Assembly: GCA_009773185.1 (NCBI GenBank)
Contig: WPIF01000011.1
Coordinates: 1 to 64,000, forward strand
Direction of reading: 5' to 3'
Length of the DNA: 64,000 nucleotides
Source: Nitrospirota bacterium
Lineage (GTDB): Bacteria; Nitrospirota; Thermodesulfovibrionia; Thermodesulfovibrionales; UBA1546
In this document: piece after piece, positions 56,647 through 64,000 of the stretch
Layout: the number at the start of each line of letters is the position of its first letter
Numbering within the stretch: the first letter of the stretch is position 1
Notes under the pieces: generated by a model
What the model saw: the letters and a program-made list of their open reading frames with translations, nothing else
The model's database searches: none
What the model was told of the DNA's origin: nothing
Program-made: the position numbers and the translations under genes

Positions 56647-56678
56647 AAGGCCGCAAAGTCAAAAGTCTTTGTGGCCTT
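56647..56678 (-). promoter_or_regulatory. cspA 5'-leader hairpin
   Basis: AAGGCC-g-CAAAG-loop-CTTTG-t-GGCCTT, 11 bp with one bulged pair, about 55 nt upstream of cspA. A leader structure is common in cold-shock mRNAs; alternatively a terminator of an upstream transcript. Confidence 0.5.
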
Positions 56679-56865
56679 GTGCAATCGCAAAAACTTCTAA
56701 AATTCTGGCTTTAGGATAACATGTCCCCGAAGAGTTAGTCAAGGAAAATCCAGAGGTGTCAAACCAACAGTTACCCTTGGTTTTTATTCGTGTATGGTTT
56801 CATTGTAGCGGGGGGAGTTGCGCTTAATCGTTGTTTTTACGTATTGTAAGTTAAGCTAAGGAAAT

Positions 56866-57282
56866 ATGAGAAGGAAGGTGAAACGGCCGCAGGTAACCAG
56901 GGCAGTTTCAGAAGCTGCTGCCATGGGCGACCGTTCTGAAAACGCAGAGTATATTTACGGTAAAAAGCAGTTAAGGGAGATTGATGCCCGCATGCATTTT
57001 CTTAAAAAAAGATTGGGCGAGCTGGTGGTAGTGGATAGGATACCTGATGATACTTCAAAGGTATTTTTTGGAGCATGGGTTGAAATAGAGGATACCGGCG
57101 GGAATGTGCAGCAGTATCGCATTGTCGGCCCTGATGAAAGTGATGCAGGAAAAAATTTTATCAGCATTGATTCACCTGTGGCAAAGGCTTTATTGCGCAG
57201 GACAGAGGGTGATGAAGTTGTTGTGTCCAGGCCAAATGGCAAGGCTTCTTTTGTTATAACATCAATCCATTATCAGTTATAA
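56866..57282 (+). CDS. GreA/GreB-family transcript cleavage factor, N-terminally short
   Basis: 138 aa. Shows RPQVTRAVSEAAAMGDRSENAEYIYGKK in pieces: RAVSEAAAMGD then RSENAEYIYGKKQLREID, the coiled-coil tip with the catalytic D and E of Gre factors, and the FKBP-like C-domain (VFFGAWVEIEDTG, YRIVGPDESDAG, ISIDSPVAKALL). About 25 residues of the first coiled-coil helix of typical GreB are missing; a TAA closes the frame directly upstream of ATG 56866. It may therefore bind RNA polymerase differently or be a decaying copy. Confidence 0.85.
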   Translation: MRRKVKRPQVTRAVSEAAAMGDRSENAEYIYGKKQLREIDARMHFLKKRLGELVVVDRIPDDTSKVFFGAWVEIEDTGGNVQQYRIVGPDESDAGKNFISIDSPVAKALLRRTEGDEVVVSRPNGKASFVITSIHYQL

Positions 57283-57312
57283 GGTTCCTGAGTTTTATAC
57301 CCCTGTAAACCC

Positions 57313-57337
57313 GTTAGAAGACTTTCGTTCTTCTAAC
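57313..57337. terminator. Bidirectional terminator-like hairpin
   Basis: GTTAGAAGA-ctttcgt-TCTTCTAAC, perfect 9-bp stem between the convergent Gre-type and YtxH genes. No long U-run. Confidence 0.55.
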
Positions 57338-57350
57338 AGGTAAAAGCGCC

Positions 57351-57692
57351 TTAAAGCCCGAGGGCCTGCGTCAACCTTTTCCTCTGTTTTTCGATTACCC
57401 TTTGCCCGTGTTCGAGTGCTGTTACAATCTCTTTTTTAGCCTTGTCTGACAGGTCCATCCCCTGTTCAATAACATCTTCAGTCTTTTCCTTCAAATTATC
57501 AGCAAATCCATGCACATCCTCAATGGTCTCCTCGATTAAATCAACCGCGTTATTTTTTATGCGGCGTGCTGTCTTGGAGATATCCTTTCTGGTCTCTCTG
57601 CCTGACCTGGGTGCATATAGAAGAGCAATAGCAGCTCCTATTAGTCCACCCAGCAAAAAAGCTCCGCCAATCTTTGTTGCATTGTCTTTCAT
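57351..57692 (-). CDS. YtxH-domain protein
   Basis: 113 aa from ATG 57692 (MKDNATKIGGAFLLGGLIGA; GGGAGG upstream); the longer frame to 57896 reads through repeat-derived sequence. One Gly-rich membrane helix (about 8-24), LLYAPRSGRETRKDI (the YtxH signature) and a long amphipathic/coiled tail (ENLKEKTEDVIEQGMDL-like). General-stress membrane protein of unknown mechanism. Confidence 0.9.
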   Translation of the reverse strand: MKDNATKIGGAFLLGGLIGAAIALLYAPRSGRETRKDISKTARRIKNNAVDLIEETIEDVHGFADNLKEKTEDVIEQGMDLSDKAKKEIVTALEHGQRVIEKQRKRLTQALGL

Positions 57693-57850
57693 AATGCCCT
57701 CCCTGTTGAAAGAAACATTTCCTCTTAAATTAAGCCTATCACATACAAAGATAATGTCAAGAAAGCCTTGAAGTAAAGCTGCCATAGTTACAAAGTCTAT
57801 GGCAGTCAGGTAAAATAAATTACTTACAGGAGGTAGCCGAATATCTTGCA

Positions 57851-57883
57851 GCCCGGGAATGAGCGAGAATGCCGTATCCTGCA
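57851..57883 (+). repeat. Structured repeat family, truncated 3' end (copy E)
   Basis: CCCGGGAATGAGCGAGAATG then CCGTATCCTGC matches the 3' boundary of the repeat (GAATGAGCGA plus right outer-stem arm), but no left half or inner stem is found upstream. Confidence 0.5.
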
Positions 57884-57954
57884 TCTTACTTGTCAAGGTT
57901 TATAAATAATCAGAATTAAGGATTTTGCAAGCTTTCCTTGAAATCAGTAAATTG

Positions 57955-57960
57955 TGTATA
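57955..57960 (+). promoter_or_regulatory. -10 box TATAAT for the aldolase gene
   Basis: TGTATAAT about 65 nt before the aldolase ATG (58024); extended -10-like (TG) and no clear -35. Confidence 0.35.
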
Positions 57961-58023
57961 ATTCAATATCCCCTTTGTGTGGCGTCACATGAATGGAGTA
58001 ATATTTCCGGAGGTTATTAATAT

Positions 58024-58974
58024 ATGTTTCGCGCCAAGATTAAGGTTTTAGATTGCACTGTACGTGACGGCGGCCTGATAAACAAGTGGCAGTTCAGCGA
58101 TGATTTTGTAAGGAAAATTTTTATGGCCCTGTCACGCGCCGGTGTTGACTATATGGAGATCGGATATAAATCCTCCGAGAAATATTTTTCCAGGGGTGAA
58201 CATGGCGCCTGGAAATTCTGCACAGAAGACGACCTGAAAAAAATCGTCGGGAACTTTGATACGAAGATGAAACTTTCGGCCATGGCTGATATAGGCCGGA
58301 TTGATTTTGAAGATATACCTGCCAAAAAAGACAGCGCGCTTGACATGATACGGGTAGCCTGTTATGCACATGAGGTGGATAAAGGCATAAACCTTGCGCA
58401 TCACTGTATGGAAAAAGGCTACGAGGTAACCATAAACCTTATGGCGGTTTCCAAGGTTCTGGAAAAAGACCTTGACGAAGCGCTTGAGGACCTTGCCAAG
58501 AGCCAGGTGCCGGTTATTTATCTTGTAGACAGTTTCGGTGCCATGTATTCAGAGCAGATTCATTTTCTTGCAAAGAAATACTTTAAGGCGCTGCCCGGGA
58601 AGGAGCTTGGCATGCATGCCCACAATAACCAGCAGCTGGCCTTTGCCAATTCAATAGAGGCGATTATTGCCGGTATAAACCGCATAGATGCAACTCTGTA
58701 CGGCATGGGCAGGGGAGCAGGCAATTGTCCTCTTGAACTGCTGCTTAATTTTCTTAAGAACCCGAAATTCGATATAAGGCCGATACTTGAGATAATACAG
58801 GACTCATTAATCCCTATGAAAGAAGAAGTTGAGTGGGGCTATCACATACCCTATATGATTACCGGCATTCTGAATGAACATCCGAGAAGCGGGATGAAGA
58901 TGATGGCATCAAAAAAGCTGCCCAACCTGAAGCAATTCTATGAAGACCTTCGTGACGGCACGCCGCTGGATTAA
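58024..58974 (+). CDS. HMGL-like/DRE-TIM metallolyase family aldolase
   Basis: 316 aa. LDCTVRDGGLINKWQFSD (metal-binding R-D-G), EIGYKS, VIYLVDSFGAM and MHAHNNQQLAFANSIEAI (H-x-H metal ligands) identify the DRE-TIM metallolyase fold (4-hydroxy-2-oxovalerate aldolase, isopropylmalate synthase and HMG-CoA lyase relatives). It lacks the C-terminal domain of the synthases. Substrate unclear; related stand-alone members are annotated as aldolase catalytic domain proteins. Ribosome site GGAGG. Confidence 0.88.
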   Translation: MFRAKIKVLDCTVRDGGLINKWQFSDDFVRKIFMALSRAGVDYMEIGYKSSEKYFSRGEHGAWKFCTEDDLKKIVGNFDTKMKLSAMADIGRIDFEDIPAKKDSALDMIRVACYAHEVDKGINLAHHCMEKGYEVTINLMAVSKVLEKDLDEALEDLAKSQVPVIYLVDSFGAMYSEQIHFLAKKYFKALPGKELGMHAHNNQQLAFANSIEAIIAGINRIDATLYGMGRGAGNCPLELLLNFLKNPKFDIRPILEIIQDSLIPMKEEVEWGYHIPYMITGILNEHPRSGMKMMASKKLPNLKQFYEDLRDGTPLD

Positions 58975-59009
58975 GAAATCCCGGGGTGTCAAAGGGCAAA
59001 ATGACCCGA

Positions 59010-59309
59010 TTATCGCAGCCTGGTTCCGCACTTTCTGCACATACGCTTGTGGATATCCCTGCCAAGATATTTTTTACATGAAGGGCATCTCCAGTTTAAC
59101 GCGCTAAAACCGATAAACGCAGCGATAATCAGAGCCTGCAATCCAAAGATAGTATCCTTTGAGAATTCTCCGAAACGGTCAGGGCGTTTATAAATTACTG
59201 CAAGAAACAAAACCAGAAACAGTGCTATTGCCACAGCGAGTATCTGACGGCCCTGCCGTACTTCAAAATCCTGCCTTGCCTGCTTGTCGTCTTTTTTCTG
59301 CATCTTCAA
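59010..59309 (-). CDS. Membrane protein with C-terminal zinc ribbon (99 aa)
   Basis: 99 aa. Basic N-terminus, two hydrophobic helices (about 22-41 and 54-70) and a C-terminal zinc ribbon: CPSCKKYLGRD and CRKCGTRL. Function unknown; such ribbons usually bind zinc and contact nucleic acid or protein on the cytoplasmic side. Confidence 0.75.
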   Translation of the reverse strand: MKMQKKDDKQARQDFEVRQGRQILAVAIALFLVLFLAVIYKRPDRFGEFSKDTIFGLQALIIAAFIGFSALNWRCPSCKKYLGRDIHKRMCRKCGTRLR

Positions 59310-59408
59310 AAGTTTCCCTTTGCCTGAAAATAACAGTAGCCAATAATTGATTCAATATTATAACGCCGCAAACTGCAATTTTTCAAAATTTCCGGATTTC
59401 AGTGCAGG

Positions 59409-59603
59409 TTAGGCAGGTATCTTTTTTACACGCCCTACTTCTCCGCTTTCCAGGCGTACTTTAATCCCGTGCGGATGTACGGCTGAATTGGTCAGAATAT
59501 CCTTTACGATTCCCTCTGTCAGCTTCCCTGTCTGCTGGCCCTTCTTCAGTACAACCGAAACGCGCAGCCCTCGTTTTATATCAGAACGTTTTGTTCCATC
59601 CAT
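59409..59603 (-). CDS. YwbE family protein
   Basis: 64 aa. DIKRGLRVSVVLKKGQQTGK, TEGIVKDILTNSAVHPHGIK and RLESGEVGRVKKI are the hallmarks of the small YwbE family (SH3-like beta barrel, function unknown). It lies downstream of the methyltransferase gene, 19 nt apart on the same strand. Confidence 0.93.
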   Translation of the reverse strand: MDGTKRSDIKRGLRVSVVLKKGQQTGKLTEGIVKDILTNSAVHPHGIKVRLESGEVGRVKKIPA

Positions 59604-59622
59604 GAATTTCTTCTCCGCTCAG

Positions 59623-60771
59623 TTATTTTTTTCTGCTGCCCTCGTACAGCTCATACTCAAGGAGCCTGCATTCTATCGCACCGTTAAAAAATTGAGTCCT
59701 TCTTTTAGCCCTTAAACCAACCTTCTTTGTAAGGCCGGGATTTCCTGTGAAGATATATCCTGTATATCCCCTGCACTTCTGCTTAAAAAAATCTCCTATC
59801 CCCTTATAGACATACTCAAGCTCCTTAAGAGTCCCCATCCTTTCTCCATATTCCGGGTTGAGTATTACAATCCCTTTGCCTTCAGGTACCGTTGTTTCAG
59901 CATAATCACACACATCAAATTCTATCAGGTGCTCCACGCCGGCAGTAGCAGCGTTTTTCTTTGCCGCCTCTACTGCCTCCTTGCTGATATCAGTTGCAAT
60001 AATCCTGCAAGTCAGGGCCTTTTTTGCCTCTTTTTTTGCTTTTGTACGCAACTCATCCCAGAGCGATTCATCAAACCCTTTTAAATGCATGAAACCATAA
60101 TTATTCCGAAAAAGGCCCGGCGCCCTGTTGAGCCCGGTTAATGCCGCCTCAATCGCCAGTGTTCCGCTTCCGCACATCGGATTAATGAAATGACTGCTGC
60201 GGTTCCATCCCGTTGCCATGATAACGGCAGCTGCAAGGGTCTCCTGCATGGGCGCTGTCACAGGGAGCTTTCTGTAGCCGCGTTTAGACAGGGGTTCACC
60301 TGAGGTATCAAAATAAACAGAGCAATTCTCGTTTTTCCAGTAGAGATTGACAACAGCCCTGTTTTTATCAGGGCCTGAATCAGGACGCTGTCCGTACTTT
60401 TTATGTATCCTGTCCACAATTGCATCCTTGCTTTTTACATTTGCATAACGTGAGTCCCTGATAGTCGGATTATCAACGCTTGATGTTACACAGACATAAC
60501 CATCTTCAGCAATATAATCCTCCCATGGTATATCTGACAGCGAGAGATAAAGGGCTTCGGCATCGCGCGCAACGAATTCCTTTATGAGAAAGAGTACACG
60601 GTGCCCTGTGCGGAGATGGAGATTAAGCCTCAGGGTATCGTCAATAGTCCCCTCTGTTGCTATGCCTGCAATTGTTTCTGACAGCACAGGGAATCCGAGC
60701 TGAAGGACCTCTTCTTTTAAAAAAGGCGTTATTCCCTTTGCGCAGGTAATCAGTATCCTGCTTTTTTTCAT
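59623..60771 (-). CDS. THUMP-domain RNA methyltransferase (RlmL/YpsC-type)
   Basis: 382 aa. N-terminal THUMP region (about 40-160, VLFLIKEFVARDAEALYLSL) and C-terminal SAM-dependent methyltransferase with NPMCGSGTLAIEAALTGLNR (SAM motif I) and the catalytic ILNPEYGERMG (NPPY-like). This is the N2-guanine 23S rRNA methyltransferase type (RlmL/RlmKL N-half homologues). Preceded by a small ribbon-helix-helix-like gene (60777-60980), 5 nt apart. Confidence 0.92.
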   Translation of the reverse strand: MKKSRILITCAKGITPFLKEEVLQLGFPVLSETIAGIATEGTIDDTLRLNLHLRTGHRVLFLIKEFVARDAEALYLSLSDIPWEDYIAEDGYVCVTSSVDNPTIRDSRYANVKSKDAIVDRIHKKYGQRPDSGPDKNRAVVNLYWKNENCSVYFDTSGEPLSKRGYRKLPVTAPMQETLAAAVIMATGWNRSSHFINPMCGSGTLAIEAALTGLNRAPGLFRNNYGFMHLKGFDESLWDELRTKAKKEAKKALTCRIIATDISKEAVEAAKKNAATAGVEHLIEFDVCDYAETTVPEGKGIVILNPEYGERMGTLKELEYVYKGIGDFFKQKCRGYTGYIFTGNPGLTKKVGLRAKRRTQFFNGAIECRLLEYELYEGSRKK

Positions 60772-60776
60772 AATCC

Positions 60777-60980
60777 TTATCTTCTTTTTTTATCCGATGC
60801 ATCCTTCCGGGCTGAGAGTGTGATGATGAAGTTCTCAGGCTCTAAGTCAGGGTTTTTCTCAAGCTCCTCAACAAAGGCATTGATGGCCTTTCGCATGAAG
60901 GCCGGGAAGTTTATGCCCCTAGGCAATGCATGGATCCTCTGCCGTGTATCCTCGTCAATTGCTGCTGTGTATTTTGCCAT
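60777..60980 (-). CDS. Small ribbon-helix-helix-like protein (67 aa)
   Basis: 67 aa: KYTAAIDEDTRQRIHALPRG then NFPAFMRKAINAFVEELEKN, a beta-strand/helix/helix arrangement like ribbon-helix-helix DNA-binding proteins, with a Lys/Arg-rich tail. No toxin gene follows; the next gene is the RNA methyltransferase. Possibly a small regulator. Confidence 0.6.
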   Translation of the reverse strand: MAKYTAAIDEDTRQRIHALPRGINFPAFMRKAINAFVEELEKNPDLEPENFIITLSARKDASDKKRR

Positions 60981-61032
60981 AACTGCTCCTTATCTTATGA
61001 TGTTGTTTCTGGTGCTGCTGCTGTTCCCGGAA

Positions 61033-62058
61033 TCATCCATTCCCGATAGGCCTGAGAATCATGCTTTCGACCCTGTTTCTCCCGTTGTTTTTGGCCTTAT
61101 ATAAAGCCCTGTCAGCAAGCTCTATCAACTCTTTGTGGCCGGCGTCCTGATCCTCTCCGTCAAAATATCCTACGCCTGCGCTGATAGTAATCCTGATATT
61201 TTCAAAGCTCATGTCTTCTGTTGTTTTCCGCAGCCTTTCAGCCACATTCAGGGCATTTTTATAAGAGATATAGGGCAGCACAACGGCAAATTCCTCTCCC
61301 CCGTATCTGGCTGCTACGTCACTCAATCTGGTGCCGTCTTTCAATATCTGTGCAATCCCGCGCAGTACCATGTCTCCGGCGAGATGGCCGCAGGTATCGT
61401 TCACTTTTTTAAAAAAATCTATATCGAGCATTAACAGCGTCAGTGGATGTTTGTATCTCTTTGAGCGGTCCATTTCCTCTTTTAGCCTCAACTCAAAATA
61501 TTTATGGTGATATAGCCCTGTAAGGCTGTCGGTTACGGATTCCTGATACAACTGTGCATTCTCAAGCGCTATTGCCACCTGGTTTGCAAAGGCATATAAA
61601 AGGACCATATCATCAAATTCAAAACCTCCTTCAATCCTGTTGATAACCTGAAGCACGCCGAGTATCCTTTCCTTTGTTCTTACCGGCACGCATATCATGC
61701 TCTTTGTTATGAAACCGCTGACTTCATCAACCCCTTTGAAAAACCTCGTATCAGAGCCGACATCATTTGAGATAACAGGTTCTCCGTGTTCTGCAACCCA
61801 TCCTGCTATGCCCACCCCTTTTTCAAGAGTGATTGTTGTTAATTTTTCACTCTTCCCGCCTATGGCCACCTCGAAGAACAATTCACCGGTCTTATGGTTT
61901 AAGATCAGGAGACTGCCGGCCTCTGCATTAAGCAGTTTTGTGGCTGCCTCAATTACCTTCTTTCTGATAAGAAAAGGGTCCAGTGTTGAATTTATAAGGG
62001 CGGTCATCTCTATAAGAGCGTTGAGTTGTTGGAGCTTTTTGTCCTGATATTCAATCAT
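61033..62058 (-). CDS. GAF-GGDEF diguanylate cyclase
   Basis: 341 aa. GAF domain (about 22-165: LLNAEAGSLLILNHKTGEL, GWVAEHGEPVIS) and GGDEF domain (about 175-335) with RYGGEEFAVVLPY. The active half-site GGEEF is intact and an RxxD I-site (RLSD) sits at the right distance, so a c-di-GMP-producing enzyme with product inhibition is expected. Confidence 0.95.
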   Translation of the reverse strand: MIEYQDKKLQQLNALIEMTALINSTLDPFLIRKKVIEAATKLLNAEAGSLLILNHKTGELFFEVAIGGKSEKLTTITLEKGVGIAGWVAEHGEPVISNDVGSDTRFFKGVDEVSGFITKSMICVPVRTKERILGVLQVINRIEGGFEFDDMVLLYAFANQVAIALENAQLYQESVTDSLTGLYHHKYFELRLKEEMDRSKRYKHPLTLLMLDIDFFKKVNDTCGHLAGDMVLRGIAQILKDGTRLSDVAARYGGEEFAVVLPYISYKNALNVAERLRKTTEDMSFENIRITISAGVGYFDGEDQDAGHKELIELADRALYKAKNNGRNRVESMILRPIGNG

Positions 62059-62213
62059 TGAAACGCCTTTCCGTGCCGCAATAGCTTATAAAAATATACC
62101 CCTTTGCGAAAATAATTTCGAGCTGCATCGGTGATATTCAGATTATATCAGAAAAGCTCGTCGGTACGTAAAGCAAACAGTACGAAAATTTGAGGCTGAT
62201 AAAGATAGCCCTG

Positions 62214-63428
62214 TTAAAGCCAGCGGCCTGAAGGATATTTGTTTCGGACCAGGCGTATCAAAGACTGGGAAAGGATTTGTCTGCCCCATCCGTATGGAGC
62301 ATATATCTTCATGAACCTGAATATATCGCGTATAACAGCAAGCTGTTCTCTTTTGCTTAGTTTGCGCATACCTGCCTTGAAATCAGCTTCGTGCGGATTG
62401 CCGAAAATTATCCGGAAGGGATTCCACTGGTCAGTGCAGCGCTTTGCCTCAGAAGTTATCAGCCTGCGGTAGACCTCCTGAACCGGCCTGTTCCTCTGAA
62501 TTGCCCCGACCACTGCCTCTCCGGCTATGGCGCCTGAATGAAGCGCGCAGCTCATCCCCTCGGCCAGCATGTTGAAGAACCCTGCGGCCTGCCCTGTGAT
62601 AAGAACATTGCCTTTGCCGAAAACATAACGGTTTATCAAGGAAGGGCCGAAGTTCTGCGCGCAGCCTTCCAGCTCTTCGGCAGGTTCAAGTTTCACCCCG
62701 TGTTTATCGCGCAGGTATGTCTCAACATTACGATGATACTCATGAAGATTTCCGCCTGAAGGGAAGCCCACACCAACGATCTGCCTCCTGTTGCGCGCAT
62801 GGCTCCATGTATAATGCCCCAGAGCAGGATGGAACCAGAAGTGGAAATAATCCTCGTCGAGCGGGCATTCGATTATTCTCTGAAATTTCTGCCCTACCAT
62901 AAACCAGGGAATGCTCTTCATATAATCCGGATAAATAGAATGCCTGACCCGTGATTTCGGGCCGTCGGCCCCGATAACATAACGCGCCGTGTATTTGAGT
63001 TCAATGCCGGCACGCATTGCCCTGACATGCACGACCTTTCCGTCATCTTCAAGGCCCATAAAAGATGTTTCTTCATGTACGTTAAGGCCGCTGCTTTTAA
63101 CAGCCCAGTAATCCGAGAATTTGCGGTTCAGATGCGGTGTCGGCCCGCCTTCAAAATCCATTGAAATGGATATCATGCTCGGGAAGTGGAAGGTGACCCC
63201 TCTGCAGGAAGTAGGTTCGTGCAGGATGTCACGGGGCAGGGGGCCGAAATTTTCTATAAGAAAGCGGTGACCCCTCGGCGAAAGTATTCCGCTGCATACT
63301 TTATTTCTGGGAAGTTTTTTGCGCTCCAGGGCCACAACATCCAGGCCGGCGTCCACCAGCCTTTTTGCCGCTGCAGATGCAGCAAGGCTGGCGCCTACAA
63401 TTAAAACATCATATTTTTCTTCGCTCAT
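62214..63428 (-). CDS. Geranylgeranyl-reductase-family FAD oxidoreductase
   Basis: 404 aa. N-terminal FAD motif DVLIVGASLAASAAAKRLVD, KLPRNKVCSGILSPRGHRFL, middle ARYVIGADGPKSRVRHS and GNVLITGQAAGFFNMLAEGMSCALHSGAIA (second FAD contact), matching the geranylgeranyl reductase/FixC-like family. Substrate may be an isoprenoid or another unsaturated lipid; the sequence does not decide. Copy D of the structured repeat lies just upstream. Confidence 0.88.
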   Translation of the reverse strand: MSEEKYDVLIVGASLAASAAAKRLVDAGLDVVALERKKLPRNKVCSGILSPRGHRFLIENFGPLPRDILHEPTSCRGVTFHFPSMISISMDFEGGPTPHLNRKFSDYWAVKSSGLNVHEETSFMGLEDDGKVVHVRAMRAGIELKYTARYVIGADGPKSRVRHSIYPDYMKSIPWFMVGQKFQRIIECPLDEDYFHFWFHPALGHYTWSHARNRRQIVGVGFPSGGNLHEYHRNVETYLRDKHGVKLEPAEELEGCAQNFGPSLINRYVFGKGNVLITGQAAGFFNMLAEGMSCALHSGAIAGEAVVGAIQRNRPVQEVYRRLITSEAKRCTDQWNPFRIIFGNPHEADFKAGMRKLSKREQLAVIRDIFRFMKIYAPYGWGRQILSQSLIRLVRNKYPSGRWL

Positions 63429-63473
63429 TTTTTTAAACCTATCCCGCTTAATTCATAAATTTTCCAGGATGGC

Positions 63474-63599
63474 GAAAGGATATAGCACTTTCGCTCATTC
63501 TCGGTCTTCGACCTCCGAGGAATTTGCCCTCTTTATTTATCAAAATAAATATTTTTTGAATATCGGGCAAATAAAACCGCTCAAATACTATATCCTTTC
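63474..63599 (-). repeat. Structured repeat family, copy D (about 126 bp)
   Basis: Outer stem GAAAGGATATAG pairs with CTATATCCTTTC. Inner stem is shifted: TTTATTTGCCC pairs with GGGCAAAT (other copies have TTTTGCC/GGCAAAA), a two-sided compensating change. P3 TCAAAA/TTTTGA; P4 GGTC-GAA-GACC; GAATGAGCGA conserved. Confidence 0.82.
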
Positions 63600-63612
63600 C
63601 CTGTATCATAGC

Positions 63613-64000
63613 TTATGAATTGTCTCCGCTAAACTGGCTTATATGTATTACAGGCACATCGGCAACGCGTTGAAAAACATCGAGATCGGCAATATCTTCA
63701 ACCACTATGCGTTTCATGCTGCGGCCTCTTATTATCCACCTAGCCTGTTCCAGACAACCTGCTGCCTCAACGTCTTTCTTTGCCTGAAGGCTCGACGCGC
63801 CTGTCGGGATTGCTATCCGCTGGAGGTCCAGGTTTGTCTGGCATCCGGTTTCTTTCCGCAGGCGGTCATAAAATTTAACCAGCCTCTCATAATCAGAATG
63901 ATAACCCCTGCATTCAATAATATAGAGGTCTTCCGGGCCAAGGGCCTTTCTGATATGCGCTGAGGATAAAAGAGCTTCTCCTATCCCTATAACCTTTTTG
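63613..64000 (-). CDS. Partial hypothetical protein (C-terminal 128 aa)
   Basis: Minus-strand open frame running off the window end, stop TAA at 63613-63615. Readable end: KVIGIGEALLSSAHIRKALG, YIIECRGYHSDYERLVKFYD, IPTGASSLQAKKDVEAAG and VPVIHISQFSGDNS. No domain recognised. The frame is open throughout with normal codon use, so it is coding. Confidence 0.7.
   Translation of the reverse strand, partial: KKVIGIGEALLSSAHIRKALGPEDLYIIECRGYHSDYERLVKFYDRLRKETGCQTNLDLQRIAIPTGASSLQAKKDVEAAGCLEQARWIIRGRSMKRIVVEDIADLDVFQRVADVPVIHISQFSGDNS

Noticed and set aside
63643-63963. 106-aa plus-strand frame at the window end
   Set aside because: Antisense of the open minus-strand partial gene that runs off the edge and has better codon use.

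Overview
The window looks like a chromosomal stretch of a Gram-negative, probably anaerobic or microaerophilic bacterium. A BamD lipoprotein, an OmpA-like envelope protein, a cobalamin-dependent (class II) ribonucleotide reductase, an AmmeMemoRadiSam radical-SAM module, sigma-54 activators and Tat/lipoprotein signals all fit. The gene families and the many short intergenic repeats remind me of uncultured Nitrospirota (Thermodesulfovibrionia) or Desulfobacterota. That is inference; the sequence contains no rRNA to settle it. I found no tRNA, rRNA, CRISPR array, transposase or phage gene.

Layout. 0-1.7 kb: small hypothetical genes (DUF5647-like, DUF7718-like) with broken gene tails between them. 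1.7-4.3 kb: nrdJ with a Cys-rich mini-protein behind a good sigma-70 promoter. 4.4-7.0 kb: an overlapping three-gene operon of a histidine kinase, a receiver protein ending in a HEPN-like domain, and an OmpA-like membrane protein; I do not recognise this as a described system. 7.0-13.4 kb: the AmmeMemoRadiSam operon with an overlooked 43-aa Tat-signal ORF, then a NosR/RnfG-like FMN/Fe-S membrane protein with a spermidine-synthase-fold membrane protein. 13.5-16 kb: HEPN/MNT and DUF4258/YgiT toxin-antitoxin pairs. 16-20.5 kb: siroheme synthesis, bamD, mnmG and a YacP-like nuclease apparently starting at ATT. 20.6-24.6 kb: PAP2 phosphatase, TauE transporter and universal stress proteins. 24.5-26.7 kb: two toxin-antitoxin modules framed by a 21-bp direct duplication of the usp 3' end.

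26.7-55.9 kb is a large functional block: Usp-like proteins, three TauE/SafE-family proteins in the wider window, tandem NhaD antiporters, an SLC13 transporter with a CBS protein, an LCIB-type carbonic anhydrase homologue, a Na+/Ca2+ exchanger, two GntR-UTRA regulators, three histidine kinases, two NtrC-type activators, two stand-alone receivers and a PEP-synthase-like protein. Candidate sigma-54 promoters (40.39, 51.89 and 30.26 kb) and shared TGCA dyads tie parts of this block to its own activators. A peptide motif, F-E-x-x-M-x-A-x-x-F-A-E-x-G-E, recurs in four small proteins and in the PEP-synthase-like protein. The neighbourhood suggests sodium-coupled anion or inorganic-carbon handling under two-component and sigma-54 control; substrates are not shown by the sequence.

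56-64 kb returns to housekeeping: CspA, an N-terminally short Gre factor, YtxH, an HMGL-like aldolase, YwbE, an RlmL-type RNA methyltransferase, a GAF-GGDEF cyclase and a geranylgeranyl-reductase-like flavoprotein. Four full copies and one partial copy of an approximately 130-bp structured repeat, each with its own internally complementary outer stem, are scattered across the window and are the most unusual non-coding signal.
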